In this document: piece after piece, positions 46,072 to 57,357 of the stretch
Layout of the letters: each line of letters opens with the position of its first letter
Numbering within the stretch: the first letter of the stretch is position 1
Source: Ophioceras dolichostomum
Taxonomy: Eukaryota; Ascomycota; Sordariomycetes; Magnaporthales; Ophioceraceae
Assembly: GCA_003049485.1 (NCBI GenBank)
Contig: PYST01000127.1
Coordinates: 36,698-100,697 of the forward strand
Reading direction: 5' to 3'
DNA length: 64,000 bases
The notes under the pieces: model-generated
What the model saw: the letters and a program-made list of their open reading frames with translations, nothing else
The model's database searches: none
What the model was told of the DNA's origin: nothing
Program-made: the position numbers and the translations under genes

Positions 46072-48053
46072 GGTGATGATTGATGATGGAGGGGTAGCGT
46101 GGGAAAGTTCAATGGTGCCTTGGGTGTCAAAGGGAAAGAGGGAGGATGAGAATTGGCGAGTGAAATTTTTGCAATGAACGAGAAATAAAAAATTATCAAA
46201 AAAAGATTTTCTTGCTATGACCAGAGCAGCAGACGACGAAGAAGGTAGCTTCCGTTCCGTGATCGTGGGCAGGGCAGGTGGGATGCTCCCTCTTCAGCTT
46301 TCCACACCAAAAAGTGGTGGCGGGGCAAAAATCGAGAGCCATTACCTCATCGTTGGTGGTCCTCTTCTTCGGCGCGATACAGTGCCGCGGGGTTGGCGGC
46401 CGCGCAATAGGCCCGCTGCAGCCATCATCCCTGCGCTGCGGCACTGGCACCAGCTAGGGGTTGCAACGCCCGCGACCGCTGTGGGCATGGTGATGCACAA
46501 CGCCACTCATCAGCGCCGAGTGACGGCCATCACTCCAAGCTTCAATCCGACTCCCACCTAAGTGATGGCTCCTCTGCTCGGACACAAAAATCACCCAACA
46601 ACCAACTGACCACTTATCCAGGCCAGATCCGGTCCAGTCGGAAAAGATAGCGGGTTTGCAACACCGATTGAAAAAGGGGACAAAAATGCCTCGTCCTCTT
46701 CACGTCCTCAACCATGCTGTCCGCCGCATGGTAGCTATCTACCTACGCCTGAGTATCTCTGCCCAAGATGAATCTGCTGCCAGCATCGGCTGCGCGATAT
46801 TTCAAGGATCTGCCAGCCGCTCCCTCCCCCTCCTCGAAGCTGAAGGTTCTCTAGTCTCCCAAGCCCAAGAACCTGTTTAGCCTGTTCGAGAGAGAGAAAG
46901 GACGTCTGTAGGAAGCGCGCGGGGGTCATTACTCAGCGGACGACATGGAGATATGAGGAGATATGTGATATCCGTATCCGTACCATTGCCACATACCACT
47001 ACATACAACGTAGTCCTAGCTACCTAGGTAGCTCGCGAGGTATTAACTTTACTACTGCTTTCCCCCCACTCGCCCATCTGTCTATGTCTATCCCACGTGG
47101 CGTCTCTGCCGTTGGCGAGAGGAGGAGCTCTCTTCAATGGCAGTTGTTTGGGCTCTGGAAGACTGGCTGGGTTCGGTTGTTTGATCCTCGCTCTCTCCTC
47201 TCAGCGGCGTCCTTGCCTTGTGTCTCGCCGGTGATTTGAAACCTCTCCCCCGTCAGGACTCGAGACGTCCAAGACGTTCTGTATCACAAACCAAACCTCC
47301 CGGGAAATGGTTTGGTACAAAGTACAAAGCTCTGAGGTTGATACTTGTGGGTGTTCAAAGAACGATGGTAGTAGGCGTTACGTACGGGCAAGGGCAAATT
47401 GGATCCAGAGACATGTTAGTTGGGCTCGCTCCCTGCAACAACTCAACAACTCCGAGGACTTGCTCCCGCCCACCCACTGTGCCGCCCGCCTCTGTAAGAC
47501 CACCGCCGATTCTCCTCCGAGGACTCTCCGGGGTTACGAGATCCACACATGCCCGCCCCCCTGTGACGATGCCAGGTCATTGCACTTTTCCTGGACTTGC
47601 CTACCTAGGTACCTAGGTAATTTGGCTGGCAGCGAAGCGGAAAAGTCGAAACGACTCGGACGCTGTTGTTGTTCGATATCCGGAAGGGCTGAAATACACT
47701 AGCCGTAGTATCTCGTACTGGAGCGCAAAGCAGGACAACGAGGCGCTCAATGCAATAACAATCACGGGTATGAGCACCTATGCTAGGGAAATAAAGACTC
47801 CGATTTTTTTTCTGTATCTTTCCTAGGTACCTTAGGTAATCTACTGGTCTGAGCGATACTACTGTTGACCCCCTTATGTAGCCCGCCCTAAAAACACCGA
47901 GTCGCAAATAGGTTGCTTGCCCCCAGCTTTTTTTTTTTTTTTTTTTTTCGTGGTTGATTCCCCGTCCGAATTCCTCGTCCGAATCCTTCCACAGTCACCC
48001 CTTATCCTAGTACCAACCAGCGCCTGGCCTGGTCTGGCCTGGTCTGGTCTGGT
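46072..48053. other. Intergenic region transaldolase / Tudor-SN
   Basis: This 2-kb region holds the transaldolase promoter (right of 46071) and the Tudor-SN 3' flank. It has several CTACCTAGGTA motifs (47017-47032, 47601-47620, 47824-47838), a 21-T run (47928-47948) and a CTGGT repeat next to the Tudor-SN stop. No gene was recognised. Confidence 0.55.
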
Positions 48054-48056
48054 CTA
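48021..48056. repeat. CTGGY pentanucleotide repeat abutting the Tudor-SN stop codon
   Basis: Six or so CTGGC/CTGGT units run into the stop codon (TAG on the minus strand, 48054-48056), so the repeat begins the 3' UTR. Confidence 0.85.
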
Positions 48057-50837
48057 GTCCTCCGTGATGTCGCCGTACTCCCAGATGCCCACGCGATCCT
48101 GCTTGGCCTCCGCCTCGGCCTCACGCAGCTTCGCCAGCGTGGGAACGAACACCTGGCTGCGCTCCCAGTTCTTCAGCTTGCGGGGCACCATGGCTTGGCC
48201 GTTTTGGATCATGTCGCGGTTGATCGTGTCGTGCACGCCCGGGCCGGAGCCAGAGCCTGAGCCGCCGGCGTTCCCGGATGATCCTCCCTCGTCTTTGGTG
48301 TTGGCATCGGTGCCGGTGCCGGTGGACGACGGGTCGAAGATGGTGATGTAGTTCAGGTTGTTGTCCTTGGCGTCGATGAAGTCGTAGCTGCCGACCAGGC
48401 GCTTGCCCTCCGTGATCTCCGCCAGGTGGGTGAGGGCCTCGTTGAGGTAGTCGGCGGACTGGGGCAGCTGCACGAAGGACAGCACGGCGTCGACGGCCTG
48501 CGGCTTGAGCTTCTGCGGGGAGAACTGGGCCTGGTCCAGGGGCCGCAGCTTGGCCCAGGGGTGCCGCTCGCTGTTGCCGTAGTCTATGTAGACTACCTCG
48601 GCCACCTGGGCCGGGCGGTCGTTGGACCGGATGCGGGCGCGGTACCACTGGCCGTCGGCCGAATAGCGCGCGGCCACGAGGTCGCCGACCTTGGGATTCT
48701 CCTTGATGGCCACGTTGTTCTTGGTGTCCATGTGGAACTTCTTGAACTCGCTCATCATGGTCTCGAGCGCCGAGGTGCCCTTGCCGACCTCCTGTATCTT
48801 GAGCTTGCCGTTGGGCTCGATGTTGGTCACGACGATGTCGCGGTAGTCCGCGGGCTTCTTGTCGATCGTGGGGGTGTTGTCCTTGTCCGCTCCGGACGCA
48901 CCGGCACCGCTGCGCTTGCTGGCCAGGGCCTCGGCGCTGACGTCCTCGTTCTCGTCGTCGTCCGACGGGGTCCAGTCGCGCCACAGGCACTTGTTCGCCA
49001 GCTTTGCGCGCTTCTCGGCCTGGCAGAGCTCGGTGTAGGAGCTGGTCTTCTCGGCGGTGTGGTGGTACACCTTAGCCAGGCCCTCCTCCACGAGAATCTT
49101 GGCAAAATTCTCTCGGTTGATCCAGAGCTCGCCGATCATGCCGGCCGTCTTGTCCATGCCGTATATGTCGATCTCGACGTCGCGCTGGTTCAGGCGCTTG
49201 TAGGCCAGGTCGAGCGCCTCCTTGCCGAACGGGTCGCCCTCGTCGGCAGAGTTGCGTCCGGGAGCCCTGGGTCCGCGGATGCCACAAAGCACTAGGGTGA
49301 TCTTGATCGAGTGAGAGGGGACCAGCACGGTAAAGCGTGAGCCAGATTTACAGTAGTCCACGATGCCGGCCACCTTCCTCTGGCGCGCCAACACCGTCGA
49401 CTGAACCTTGGCGTTCTGAGCCGAGTCGGTAAGATCAGTGCACGTCCTCGGCCGGGGCTTGGTGCCGGACCATATGCCCTTCTTCTCGTCCTTCGCCTTG
49501 TCCTGCGCAATCAGCAACTCGTCGTAATTGGATGCCCGGTCTGTGTCGCCCTTCCGGTGCCGTATGACCGAGACCATCCCCTCTTGGACCAGCTGTAGGC
49601 CGACGTTCTTCCCGTGCTGCAGGATAGTGGCTACGTCGCGGGCCTTGAAGTCGCCCTCGGCCTCTCTGTGGCCCTCGATGGTGACCCTGACGTGCTTGCC
49701 GATGAGCTTCTTGCGGGCACACTCCTTGGCCTCCTCGCGCCACTTGGACTCGACATCGTCGCTAGCACGAGGACCGCGGATGCTGCTGAGCTGGATCCGG
49801 TACTCCTTGTCATCGCCGGTCCTCTTGCGCACTAGGATGGTGTCTGCTGAGATGATGTGCGACACGGTCGCGTCGAAGCTGTCACCCTCGCCTTCCTTGA
49901 CCACGCGGTTCTTGTGCAGGCGCAGCCTGGCGAGTGCGGCCTTCCTCTCGGCCTCGCGGAGCAACTTCATCTCCTCGAACCCTACCATGGTCGCGTGATG
50001 GTCGAAGCAGCGGGCGAGGCCCTCCCCGAGGAGGAGCTCGGCGATGTTGCCGCGCGGGTGGATGATGATCGCCACCAGTGCCCCCTGAGCGCTGGCTCCA
50101 ACCATGCGGGCCGAAACCTGGGTCTGAAGCAGGCGCTGCTCGACAAACTTCTTGGCCTCGTTGGCGTACTCCTCAGCCGGCACCTTCTCGTTGTCCGCGG
50201 CGATCCGCTCGGTGGATGGGGCACGGACTCCCGCGATCAGCGTCATGATTTGCAGGTGCTGGTCCTCGGCGAGGAACAGACGCATCAAAATGCGGTCTCC
50301 GGCGAGGACCCTCTCGATGATCCCTTGAACTGTCCTGCCCTTCCACTTCTCCAGGAAGCCCGCGGTGCTGAGGTCGTGGAGCACCTCGATCTTGCCGCCC
50401 GTTCCGGCCCAGATGCCCTTCTTGCCCTCCTTCGCCTGGGCCTCGAGCGCTCGCAGGGCGTCCAGCTTCTCCATCACCTCCGGGCTGTCCTCCTTCTTGC
50501 CAGCCTCGTCCCGGATCTTGACCCAGCCATCTTTGACCAGCTGGTCCGGGAGGTCGGGTCCATCCTTGATCACGGCGCTGCCGTACTCCTTGCCGGAGGC
50601 CGGGACCTTGTAGAGGACGTTGCACTTGATGGTCTTGCCAAGGGCTAGGTTCCGCAGGTACTCGCGTGACTGAAAGGCGAAGGGCTCGTCGTCGTCCCTG
50701 CTAAGGCGAGGGGCACTGACGTACGCGAGCGAGAAGAGACGCTCAATGGCAGGGTCGTTCGGGTGGGCAAGGAGGAGCGAGTCCCCGCTAAGGACGGCCT
50801 TGACATTGCCGATGAAGGGTTTGTGTTTGGCGGCCAT
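48054..50837 (-). CDS. Tudor-SN (staphylococcal nuclease domain protein, SND1 type)
   Basis: Tudor-SN is an RNA-binding protein with roles in RNA turnover, splicing and stress granules. This single exon encodes 927 residues, starting MAAKHKPFIGNVKAVLSGDS. Four staphylococcal-nuclease-like repeats are visible in order, the second near GIIERVLAGDRILMRLFL, the third near ATVSHIISADTILVRKRTGD, and the fourth near GIVDYCKSGSRFTVLVP. A Tudor domain follows, seen in PKVGDLVAARYSADGQWYRA and VAEVVYIDYGNSE. It is embedded in a fifth, split nuclease-like unit ending in LREAEAEAKQDRVGIWEYGD. The length matches the family (about 880-930). The repeats look like catalytically altered OB folds, but I have not checked each active-site residue. 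Confidence 0.95.
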   Translation of the reverse strand: MAAKHKPFIGNVKAVLSGDSLLLAHPNDPAIERLFSLAYVSAPRLSRDDDEPFAFQSREYLRNLALGKTIKCNVLYKVPASGKEYGSAVIKDGPDLPDQLVKDGWVKIRDEAGKKEDSPEVMEKLDALRALEAQAKEGKKGIWAGTGGKIEVLHDLSTAGFLEKWKGRTVQGIIERVLAGDRILMRLFLAEDQHLQIMTLIAGVRAPSTERIAADNEKVPAEEYANEAKKFVEQRLLQTQVSARMVGASAQGALVAIIIHPRGNIAELLLGEGLARCFDHHATMVGFEEMKLLREAERKAALARLRLHKNRVVKEGEGDSFDATVSHIISADTILVRKRTGDDKEYRIQLSSIRGPRASDDVESKWREEAKECARKKLIGKHVRVTIEGHREAEGDFKARDVATILQHGKNVGLQLVQEGMVSVIRHRKGDTDRASNYDELLIAQDKAKDEKKGIWSGTKPRPRTCTDLTDSAQNAKVQSTVLARQRKVAGIVDYCKSGSRFTVLVPSHSIKITLVLCGIRGPRAPGRNSADEGDPFGKEALDLAYKRLNQRDVEIDIYGMDKTAGMIGELWINRENFAKILVEEGLAKVYHHTAEKTSSYTELCQAEKRAKLANKCLWRDWTPSDDDENEDVSAEALASKRSGAGASGADKDNTPTIDKKPADYRDIVVTNIEPNGKLKIQEVGKGTSALETMMSEFKKFHMDTKNNVAIKENPKVGDLVAARYSADGQWYRARIRSNDRPAQVAEVVYIDYGNSERHPWAKLRPLDQAQFSPQKLKPQAVDAVLSFVQLPQSADYLNEALTHLAEITEGKRLVGSYDFIDAKDNNLNYITIFDPSSTGTGTDANTKDEGGSSGNAGGSGSGSGPGVHDTINRDMIQNGQAMVPRKLKNWERSQVFVPTLAKLREAEAEAKQDRVGIWEYGDITED

Positions 50838-52792
50838 GGCTCTCGATGGAGGGCGGCCGGATTGTCGTTAAGCGTGTGTTCGCACGAAGGAAAGGGATGG
50901 GTGTTATTTTCGTAACAGCGGAAGGCTACAGGTACAAGTTTGAAGTCAGCCACAATTCTAGCTGGACAAGTTGTATTTTTTGTGAGAGAAAGAGAGAGAG
51001 AGAAGAACGGTCTCCCAACCGAAAAACCATGCGTCCCCTCTCGATCTTCTCGCGTGAGTAGAACCAGTACTGTAGTGTGAAGACACCGCGGGGGTCCATT
51101 GGTGCTGGGGCATGAGAGTGCGTGCTGCGTGGAGGCAGGGTGGTTTCGAGCGGCCACCAGCTTGGGAAACTTCCCAGAGGCCAGGGATCAGCCATTGTGG
51201 TGTAAAGGTGCGTAATTTCCCCCTCGTAACGTAGTAGGAAGGGGAAACAAGGTGCTATCTATGATCTCAGGCATTCCAAGGAAGGGGCCGGAGGCTTGAG
51301 GCTTGGGAATTCGCCGAGACTGGTGGGGCTACTAAGCTGCACCGTGGGGAAACATGAGTGCAAGGGTCCGAAGCATGTGGTGGGCTGGGAAGCTGGCCGA
51401 ACCCCTCCGTTGAGAAAGTAAAGTATGGGAGCCCACAACATCGTGGAACGAAGCAAGCAGCCTTTCGCCTTCGAGGCCTACTTCTGGACAGCGTAACAAT
51501 GCAACGATCGGGTAGTGATTTGGTGCTGTTCTTCCAGCCAATGGGTCATTGTTGAAGGCACTGGCAAGGAATTGGCCAAAAGGTACACTTCACCTCCTCT
51601 AGCTGTGGTGGAACTGGGCCGCAACGGGGAGCAATGAGGAAACCTGCACATACCTGAGGGATGCTAGGCGGCTAGGCCGGTAGTGAGGCTCCCATTGACC
51701 GACGTAAGGTCTAATATGCAAGCAGCCGAACCGCAGTAAAAGTGAGTATTGAGATTGGGTTGTGGAATATAAGGATGGATGAATTGACGGAGAAGAGGGG
51801 GAAAAGAGATATGCAGATGAAGTGGAATGAGACTTTTTTTTTTCTGTCGTGGACTCGGGTTTCGAATCCAAGGCTCAATGGCGGTATGGCTGTTGCCCTG
51901 GCCGCCTTCTTTTCAGTACATCAGCTGGCAAGCAGGACCCTTCCCCTCGGTAGGTCTGGCCATGTGGTAGTTGCCCTATTTTGACAGCTGTTGCTTTTCA
52001 ATTTTGTGCTCGCCAGCCCGTTTATTGTGTGGGGAAAGCTCGCCGCATCTGGTGCTTCCAGGAGACGTGGAGCTCCTTGGAACCGAATTGATCAGGGGTT
52101 TCAATAGCTTGCTTAAGCGAGCCAGACCGACCCCTCAACCTGCAAGGTTGGAGGTGGGATGATTTACTACCTTGGTAGGTACCTAGGTATGTACGGAGTA
52201 CATCCTCTCCTCCTGTAACTTGAACCGGATCGGACGCCTTCTCCGGTCGAGGGAGGCTGGTTCTTCAACAGTACTCCGATGCCTTCATTTCTCGTGCACG
52301 AATCCAATCATGATGTTTAATTTTGAAGGTCCTACACGTATGTACGTAGCACGCGGTACCTACATAATAGAACTTGAAATCGTCGCGAGATGTCCACATC
52401 ATCCCATCTTCACGGTCAAGGTACAGTGAAGCGAGAGTTACTTTGTCATTGACTGCTTTTGGGATCAAAGGACAGACCTGCCCCTGCCTGCTATCGAGAC
52501 AGATACCAAGAAGTACTACAAGAAGGGCAGGCAAGAATCACTACTACCGAAGACAGTCTGCGGGCCCAGATACTAGTATTCCCACAATAGATGTACCTAC
52601 TACCAACCACTTGAGCAGGAAGTTGGCAGGTACGGGTTATACCCAAGCTTTCCCAACATTTCTCCAAAAAGCCAGGCTTTACCGAGCGTAGATCCTTTGC
52701 TGTTCCGTTGTTGTTCCCTTGTGGTTCCCTTGGGTGTACCTGGAGGAGGAAAGGCAGTCTCGTTGCGTCTCCCTTTTTTTTCTCTCTTTCCT
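50838..52792. other. Intergenic region Tudor-SN promoter / SOD1 3' flank
   Basis: This 2-kb region holds the Tudor-SN promoter at the left and the SOD1 3' flank at the right. The second copy of the composite motif lies at 52174-52202. A TTTCGAATCC stretch near 51860 looks like a tRNA T-arm, but no tRNA fold surrounds it. No gene was recognised. Confidence 0.55.
52174..52202. repeat. Composite motif copy 2: GGTAGGTACCTAGGTA plus TGTACGGAGTACA
   Basis: GGTAGGTACCTAGGTA is followed directly by TGTACGGAGTACA (52190-52202). Order and orientation match the copy at 18801-18836. It may be a relic of a small interspersed repeat or a protein-binding site. Confidence 0.6.
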
Positions 52793-53881
52793 TTACGCCG
52801 AGATGCCGATGACGCCGCAGGCGGGACGGCCGCCGGCGTTGCCAGTCTTCAAGCTGTCGGCATGGCCACCTTTGCCCAGGTCGTCGGTGCCGTCGTGGAC
52901 GACGACAGTGCGGCCGATGACGCTCTCGGGGCCGATCAGCTTGATGAGCTTGTCGGAGACGGTGCCGTTGGCATTGCCCTGCTCGTCGCTCTCGAAGTTG
53001 CCGAGGTCACCGACGTGGCGGTTCTCGTCCTCGGGAGCGCCGTGCTCCTTGTTGTGGGGGTTGACTGCGAGGAAGGAGAAGAGAGAGTAGGAGGGACGAG
53101 AGTAACTCTGGGTCAGAAACAGCGTTCAGGAAGAAGAAAAGGGAGGAAGGCGCGGGCCAAAGACTAGGTAAGTAATCACGAAAAGGGGAAAAGGCTCCGT
53201 GGGCTCACAGTGAGGACCGGCCGAGGTGCAGCCGTTGGTGTTGTCGCCGAAAGTGTGGATGTGGATGCCGCGCTTGGCGTTCGGGTCGTTGCCGCTGAGC
53301 TTCCAGGTCACCGTGGTAGGAGCGGACTCGGACTCCTGCTCGAAGGTGACGGTCCCCGACACCTGAAGCTTGGCGTTCGGGTCACTACGGAGGACGGCAA
53401 CTATAGTCGAGGACCAAGGTGGAGGACTGTTAGCAGAAGGGGCGGGCAGCAAGCTGGGCTACATAAGGCAGGTACTAGTAGTCGATCTGAGGTGGGAAGG
53501 CGTTCTGGATCCCAGAGTCTGGCTGACACCAGGCAAGTCGTTCCGGCCGGTAGGAGCCAGTGAGCCTCAGGAAGAGACCCCTGCCTGGACCCTACTCAAC
53601 GGCTGCGAGGGGAGAGCGATAGACATGGCATGATTTGGGCAGCTGATGGATGGTAAGGGAAAGAAGGGTCCATCAGGGTTCACGGGAGAGCGGGACGGTG
53701 AAGCCCGAGAGCACAAATCTGCTCATTTCAGCGCACACGCAACAAATGGCCGTGGCCAGTCGAGCCAGCCTCTGCACCCGTACCCTGATGGAAGCTCCCG
53801 TTGCCACTCCTGTGGCGGGGTAAATCGGACAACAGGGCAATATATATAGAAGCTTGATTACCACTCACCAGCCTTGACCAT
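52793..53881 (-). CDS. SOD1: Cu/Zn superoxide dismutase
   Basis: Sod1 converts superoxide to oxygen and hydrogen peroxide in the cytosol and intermembrane space. There are three exons, 53869-53881 (13 nt, MVKA plus one base), 53209-53400 and 52793-53064, with introns of 468 and 144 nt (donors GTGAGT and GTGAGC). The protein has 158 residues. Copper ligands are His51, His53, His68 and His125; zinc ligands are His68, His76, His85 and Asp88. Cys62 and Cys151 form the expected disulfide and Arg148 is the active-site Arg (GGRPACG). Signature blocks are [23 protein letters not shown], split by intron 2 after GPH, and GNAGGRPACGVIGI. It is a few residues longer than the usual 154, with an insertion in the loop before GIHIH. 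The tiny first exon and long first intron are common in fungal SOD1 genes. Confidence 0.97.
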
Positions 53882-56800
53882 TTTGACGGCTTTGTTGATA
53901 TGATTGCTCTGATTTGAGGATTTATGTTATGGTGGTGGTTTTGGTGCCAGATTTTGGTGCCAGACCTACAGTAACCTGATCTATGGGAAGAGAAAGGAGG
54001 GCTTTTCTTTAACAATGATGGGCAAGGAGAGGGGCGAGGAGAGGGGCGAGAACGGAGATCCGAGGGCGGCAAACCTTCATTGGAGGTGGGGGGCATCACA
54101 AAGTGTCTCTCATTGACGCATGCCCTTGCTGCCCCGCACTTGATCCCTCCCGCCCACGGCTCTTGCACCAGTGCCGTCATATTTTATTTCGGGCTTTTAG
54201 TGCTTTGGCGAGGGGCGGCTTACAAATGACGCCCTATTTCGTCACCCCTTCTCGGCATGAGAGGAGCCGATGATGGCTTTTTGTGACTCCCATGTGCTTG
54301 GTTGGCTGTATGCACTCCCATCAGCCACTAGCTCGGACCCCGAGACCGAGCTTCGGCTGTACGCTGCAGCGTCGTCTCCTGCTTCTACTGTTGCCTCTAT
54401 GGTGCTGCCTCTATGGTGCTGCCTCTATGGTGCTGCCTGAACTCCTCAAGTCTTGACGGAAGCTTCCGGCGAACAACACGACTCGTTGAAAATACGGTAG
54501 ACTTATAGTCAGGAGACTTGAATGCCGTCCTCCTCTTGGCCTACCACGTACAACTGTTGCCTCTCTTGCCTCTCCACCGCAGATTCCCGTTGTTGGTGTA
54601 CCCTCAGTGCATCACACCAGACGAGTCGAGCCGACGTGCAGTGGTGGTCTGAACCAGAGATATCACAACGGATATTTCACACGAGACAACACCGGCGACC
54701 GTCACACGGCGATTCGACACTCGTATTTCGTAGGCTCCATGACTGATCCAGGGACTTCCGTGAGGGAGGGTCCGCCCCTGGCTCCGTGTGAGCCGGTGTC
54801 CCCGTCCCCGCCCCGGAACTAGATCTCATCACCGGACCCCAAGATGCTGGGCTTAAGGCAGATTGAGATATGGCATCTGGCCGCGATTTCGTAGTGGATA
54901 CTGCTCAGCAGCATTGGCCGCTATGAATGAGCCGGGCGGATCTTGGTCAGCGCTCCCTCTTACAGTATGCGCCTTGCCTCATCCTTATCATTTACGAAGG
55001 CCATTCTCGCCCCTGTGTGTCTTCTTGCAACGACTTACGGATAGTAGGATGGTAGTACAAACATCACCGGAAAACGCCTCGCAGATCAGTCATCATCATC
55101 GCAGTAGCCCCTGAACCGATGAGAGACAGAGCAACCATCTGATAACTCTTGGTGCTTTCCGTGTTCCCTGTTTGTGATCTGTGGCTGAGGCTATTCGTAA
55201 AGATCTAATATCTGGGTTGCGCGGCGCGTGTGGCTGGGCCTGATGAGGACTTTATCTACATCACGACGGCGAGCCTCATTACGACGATTAGGAAACAAGG
55301 TACCGAGGACCAGCAGGGCAGGACAGGATCGTTGCTGTTGCCGTCACCGTTGGGTCACATGCATGCAACGTTCCCATGCTCAATTCCCAGGCTTCGACAC
55401 CGAGCAAGGAGAGACGAGGGACGGGACTCATTGCTCACCGCGAAGTCCAAATCGAGTGATAAGATTGTATGGATGAGAGTCAGCATTGCTGCAAGCCTGC
55501 AAGGACACCATGAGGAAGGCCCCTCGTTTCGTAACGAAACAAATGGACAGCAGTGAGCAAAGCCGCAAAACCGGGCAGTCGGCAGAGGGTGGCACTCTGG
55601 CAAAGGGGCTGTCCCCTGTTCTCTTCCCTGCGTCCATGCACGGCTGGCGAACGGATGCGAGCAAGCAGCTGCAGAAGCAGTGCTATAGCACTGGCATCAT
55701 GTAGGTAGAGGGTTCAAGATGGTTAGAAACGACATGTTCTTTAAGCAGTGAAACAGCTGCAGCATTTAGGATTGGAGAATACAGTAAGTCATCATGCGGT
55801 GAGGCCGTTCCAACGATGTGTTGGCTGCTGAAGAGATGAGGAGAGTGGGAAGATGGAGGGGCCTGCCAAGCCAAGCTCTGGTCCTCGGGCCACAAGGGAA
55901 AAAAACGAACGCAGTGGGCCACTTTCTGCCCGCCCACCGTTATCCCGCGTGCTTGGCATTGCTGTGAATGGATCGGGATCGCTGCCCTACCGAACATCCT
56001 CCTGGTTCAGTCATTGTTAGAGGCAAGAATACGTGCACACTTCAGAGCCAGCGAGACGATCCGGCTTCCGGAAGAACAGAACCTTCGAAATTCAATTCCT
56101 TCTTATCATCATCTGTTTTGATTTATCATTCTTACGAACATTGATAGAGGAGAGATCACGCGCTGCTACGTCTGCGCAGCATTCTCTCTTTTCTCTCTTC
56201 TGCGCCTAAACTACCTACCTCTCCATCAACAGTAGCATCTCTGCCGGTCTCTCAGATCTGCGCATCTGTATCCGTGACAGGTAGTTCCCCGACCACTCTG
56301 ATCCCTCATCCTACCATACCTGCACCATCTTCAGCACAAGCAGGGTCGCCGCGAACAAGGTGTGGCTTGGCCCCTCCTCAGAGTTGATTCCTCACTCCAC
56401 ACTCAGACAGGTTCCTGAGCTCACTGGGTCAGAGGCTCACAAGCTCACAAACCACAACCAGCTCAGACAGTCGAGCGAAACTCATTGCGCGCCCACCACC
56501 CTTTCTTTTTATACCTATAGTACATACCTACTCAGTTTCCTTCGCTTCGGCGCAGCCGTGCTACAGCTACTATTAGTACCTGCCTACCTCCCTAAGGTAC
56601 CTACTACCTTACATACCTGGTCAAGCCACTTGTGTCAAAGTCTCAGTCAGCTGCAGGCCTGCAGCCCAACCAAGTTCCTACGAGACAAGGCCGGCGGCTG
56701 GCCGACAGCACATTCTCAAATCAGTCCTACCAACCTAAGTTAGGCACACCGGCCCAGCCCACCAGAGGCCGCACTAGCAGCCTCGAACTCGACCGCCGCA

Positions 56801-57357
56801 CTGCCTTCGGGAGCAATAAAATGAAAGACCTTCATTCGGCAGGACGTCAGACCTCCAGCAACTAAACCCCGCGACACCCGCGACTCGCCAGTGACCTGCG
56901 ATTCGCCCAGCGCGAGTTCACTTGACTTGCGTCTGCCGTTTTGTTACTCCTGTCGAGCGAGCAATTGAGGTCCATCACTCAACGCGCCACTCAACCCCCT
57001 CCGGAGCATCAGACCCCTCCAAAGACTATTGTCGCCACCGGCTGTAGGGGATGCAACCGTCGGAGTGACAACCGGGCGGTTCCCTCTGAGCATCTGGCTC
57101 TCCCCTGGTAGGTGTTGGAATCCGGCTGGTGCTTGTGCAAGAATCCACTCTGGCCAGCGGCGTGGCGATTTTTCGGCGTTCTTCTTTCCAGCTCATCTCG
57201 CCGTGGCTGCTGACAGTCAGTGATCGGTTGCGCGACCTAGGAATCCCAGGAATCTCTAGATCAGGCCTCACCTCACCTCACTCAACCACACGCGTCCTCG
57301 GCCGACGCCACCCACTAGCGGCCAGTCGCCCCGGCCGAGCGACTCGACGACAGAGAA
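53882..57357. other. Divergent intergenic region SOD1 / RhoGEF
   Basis: This 3.5-kb region probably contains the SOD1 promoter and a long RhoGEF promoter and leader. It has a 14-bp triple repeat (54393-54434) and GTAGGT-type motifs (56572-56620). From 56200 to 57350 the + strand is CT- and CA-rich, like a fungal leader, with several short upstream open frames. No gene is supported. Confidence 0.55.
54393..54434. repeat. 14-bp tandem repeat, three copies
   Basis: Three perfect head-to-tail copies of GCCTCTATGGTGCT lie about 500 nt upstream of the SOD1 start (counting on the minus strand). A recent slippage event is likely. Confidence 0.9.

Noticed and set aside
51840..51880. tRNA T-arm-like sequence (GGGTTTCGAATCC)
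   Set aside because: No acceptor, D-arm or anticodon stem could be matched upstream.
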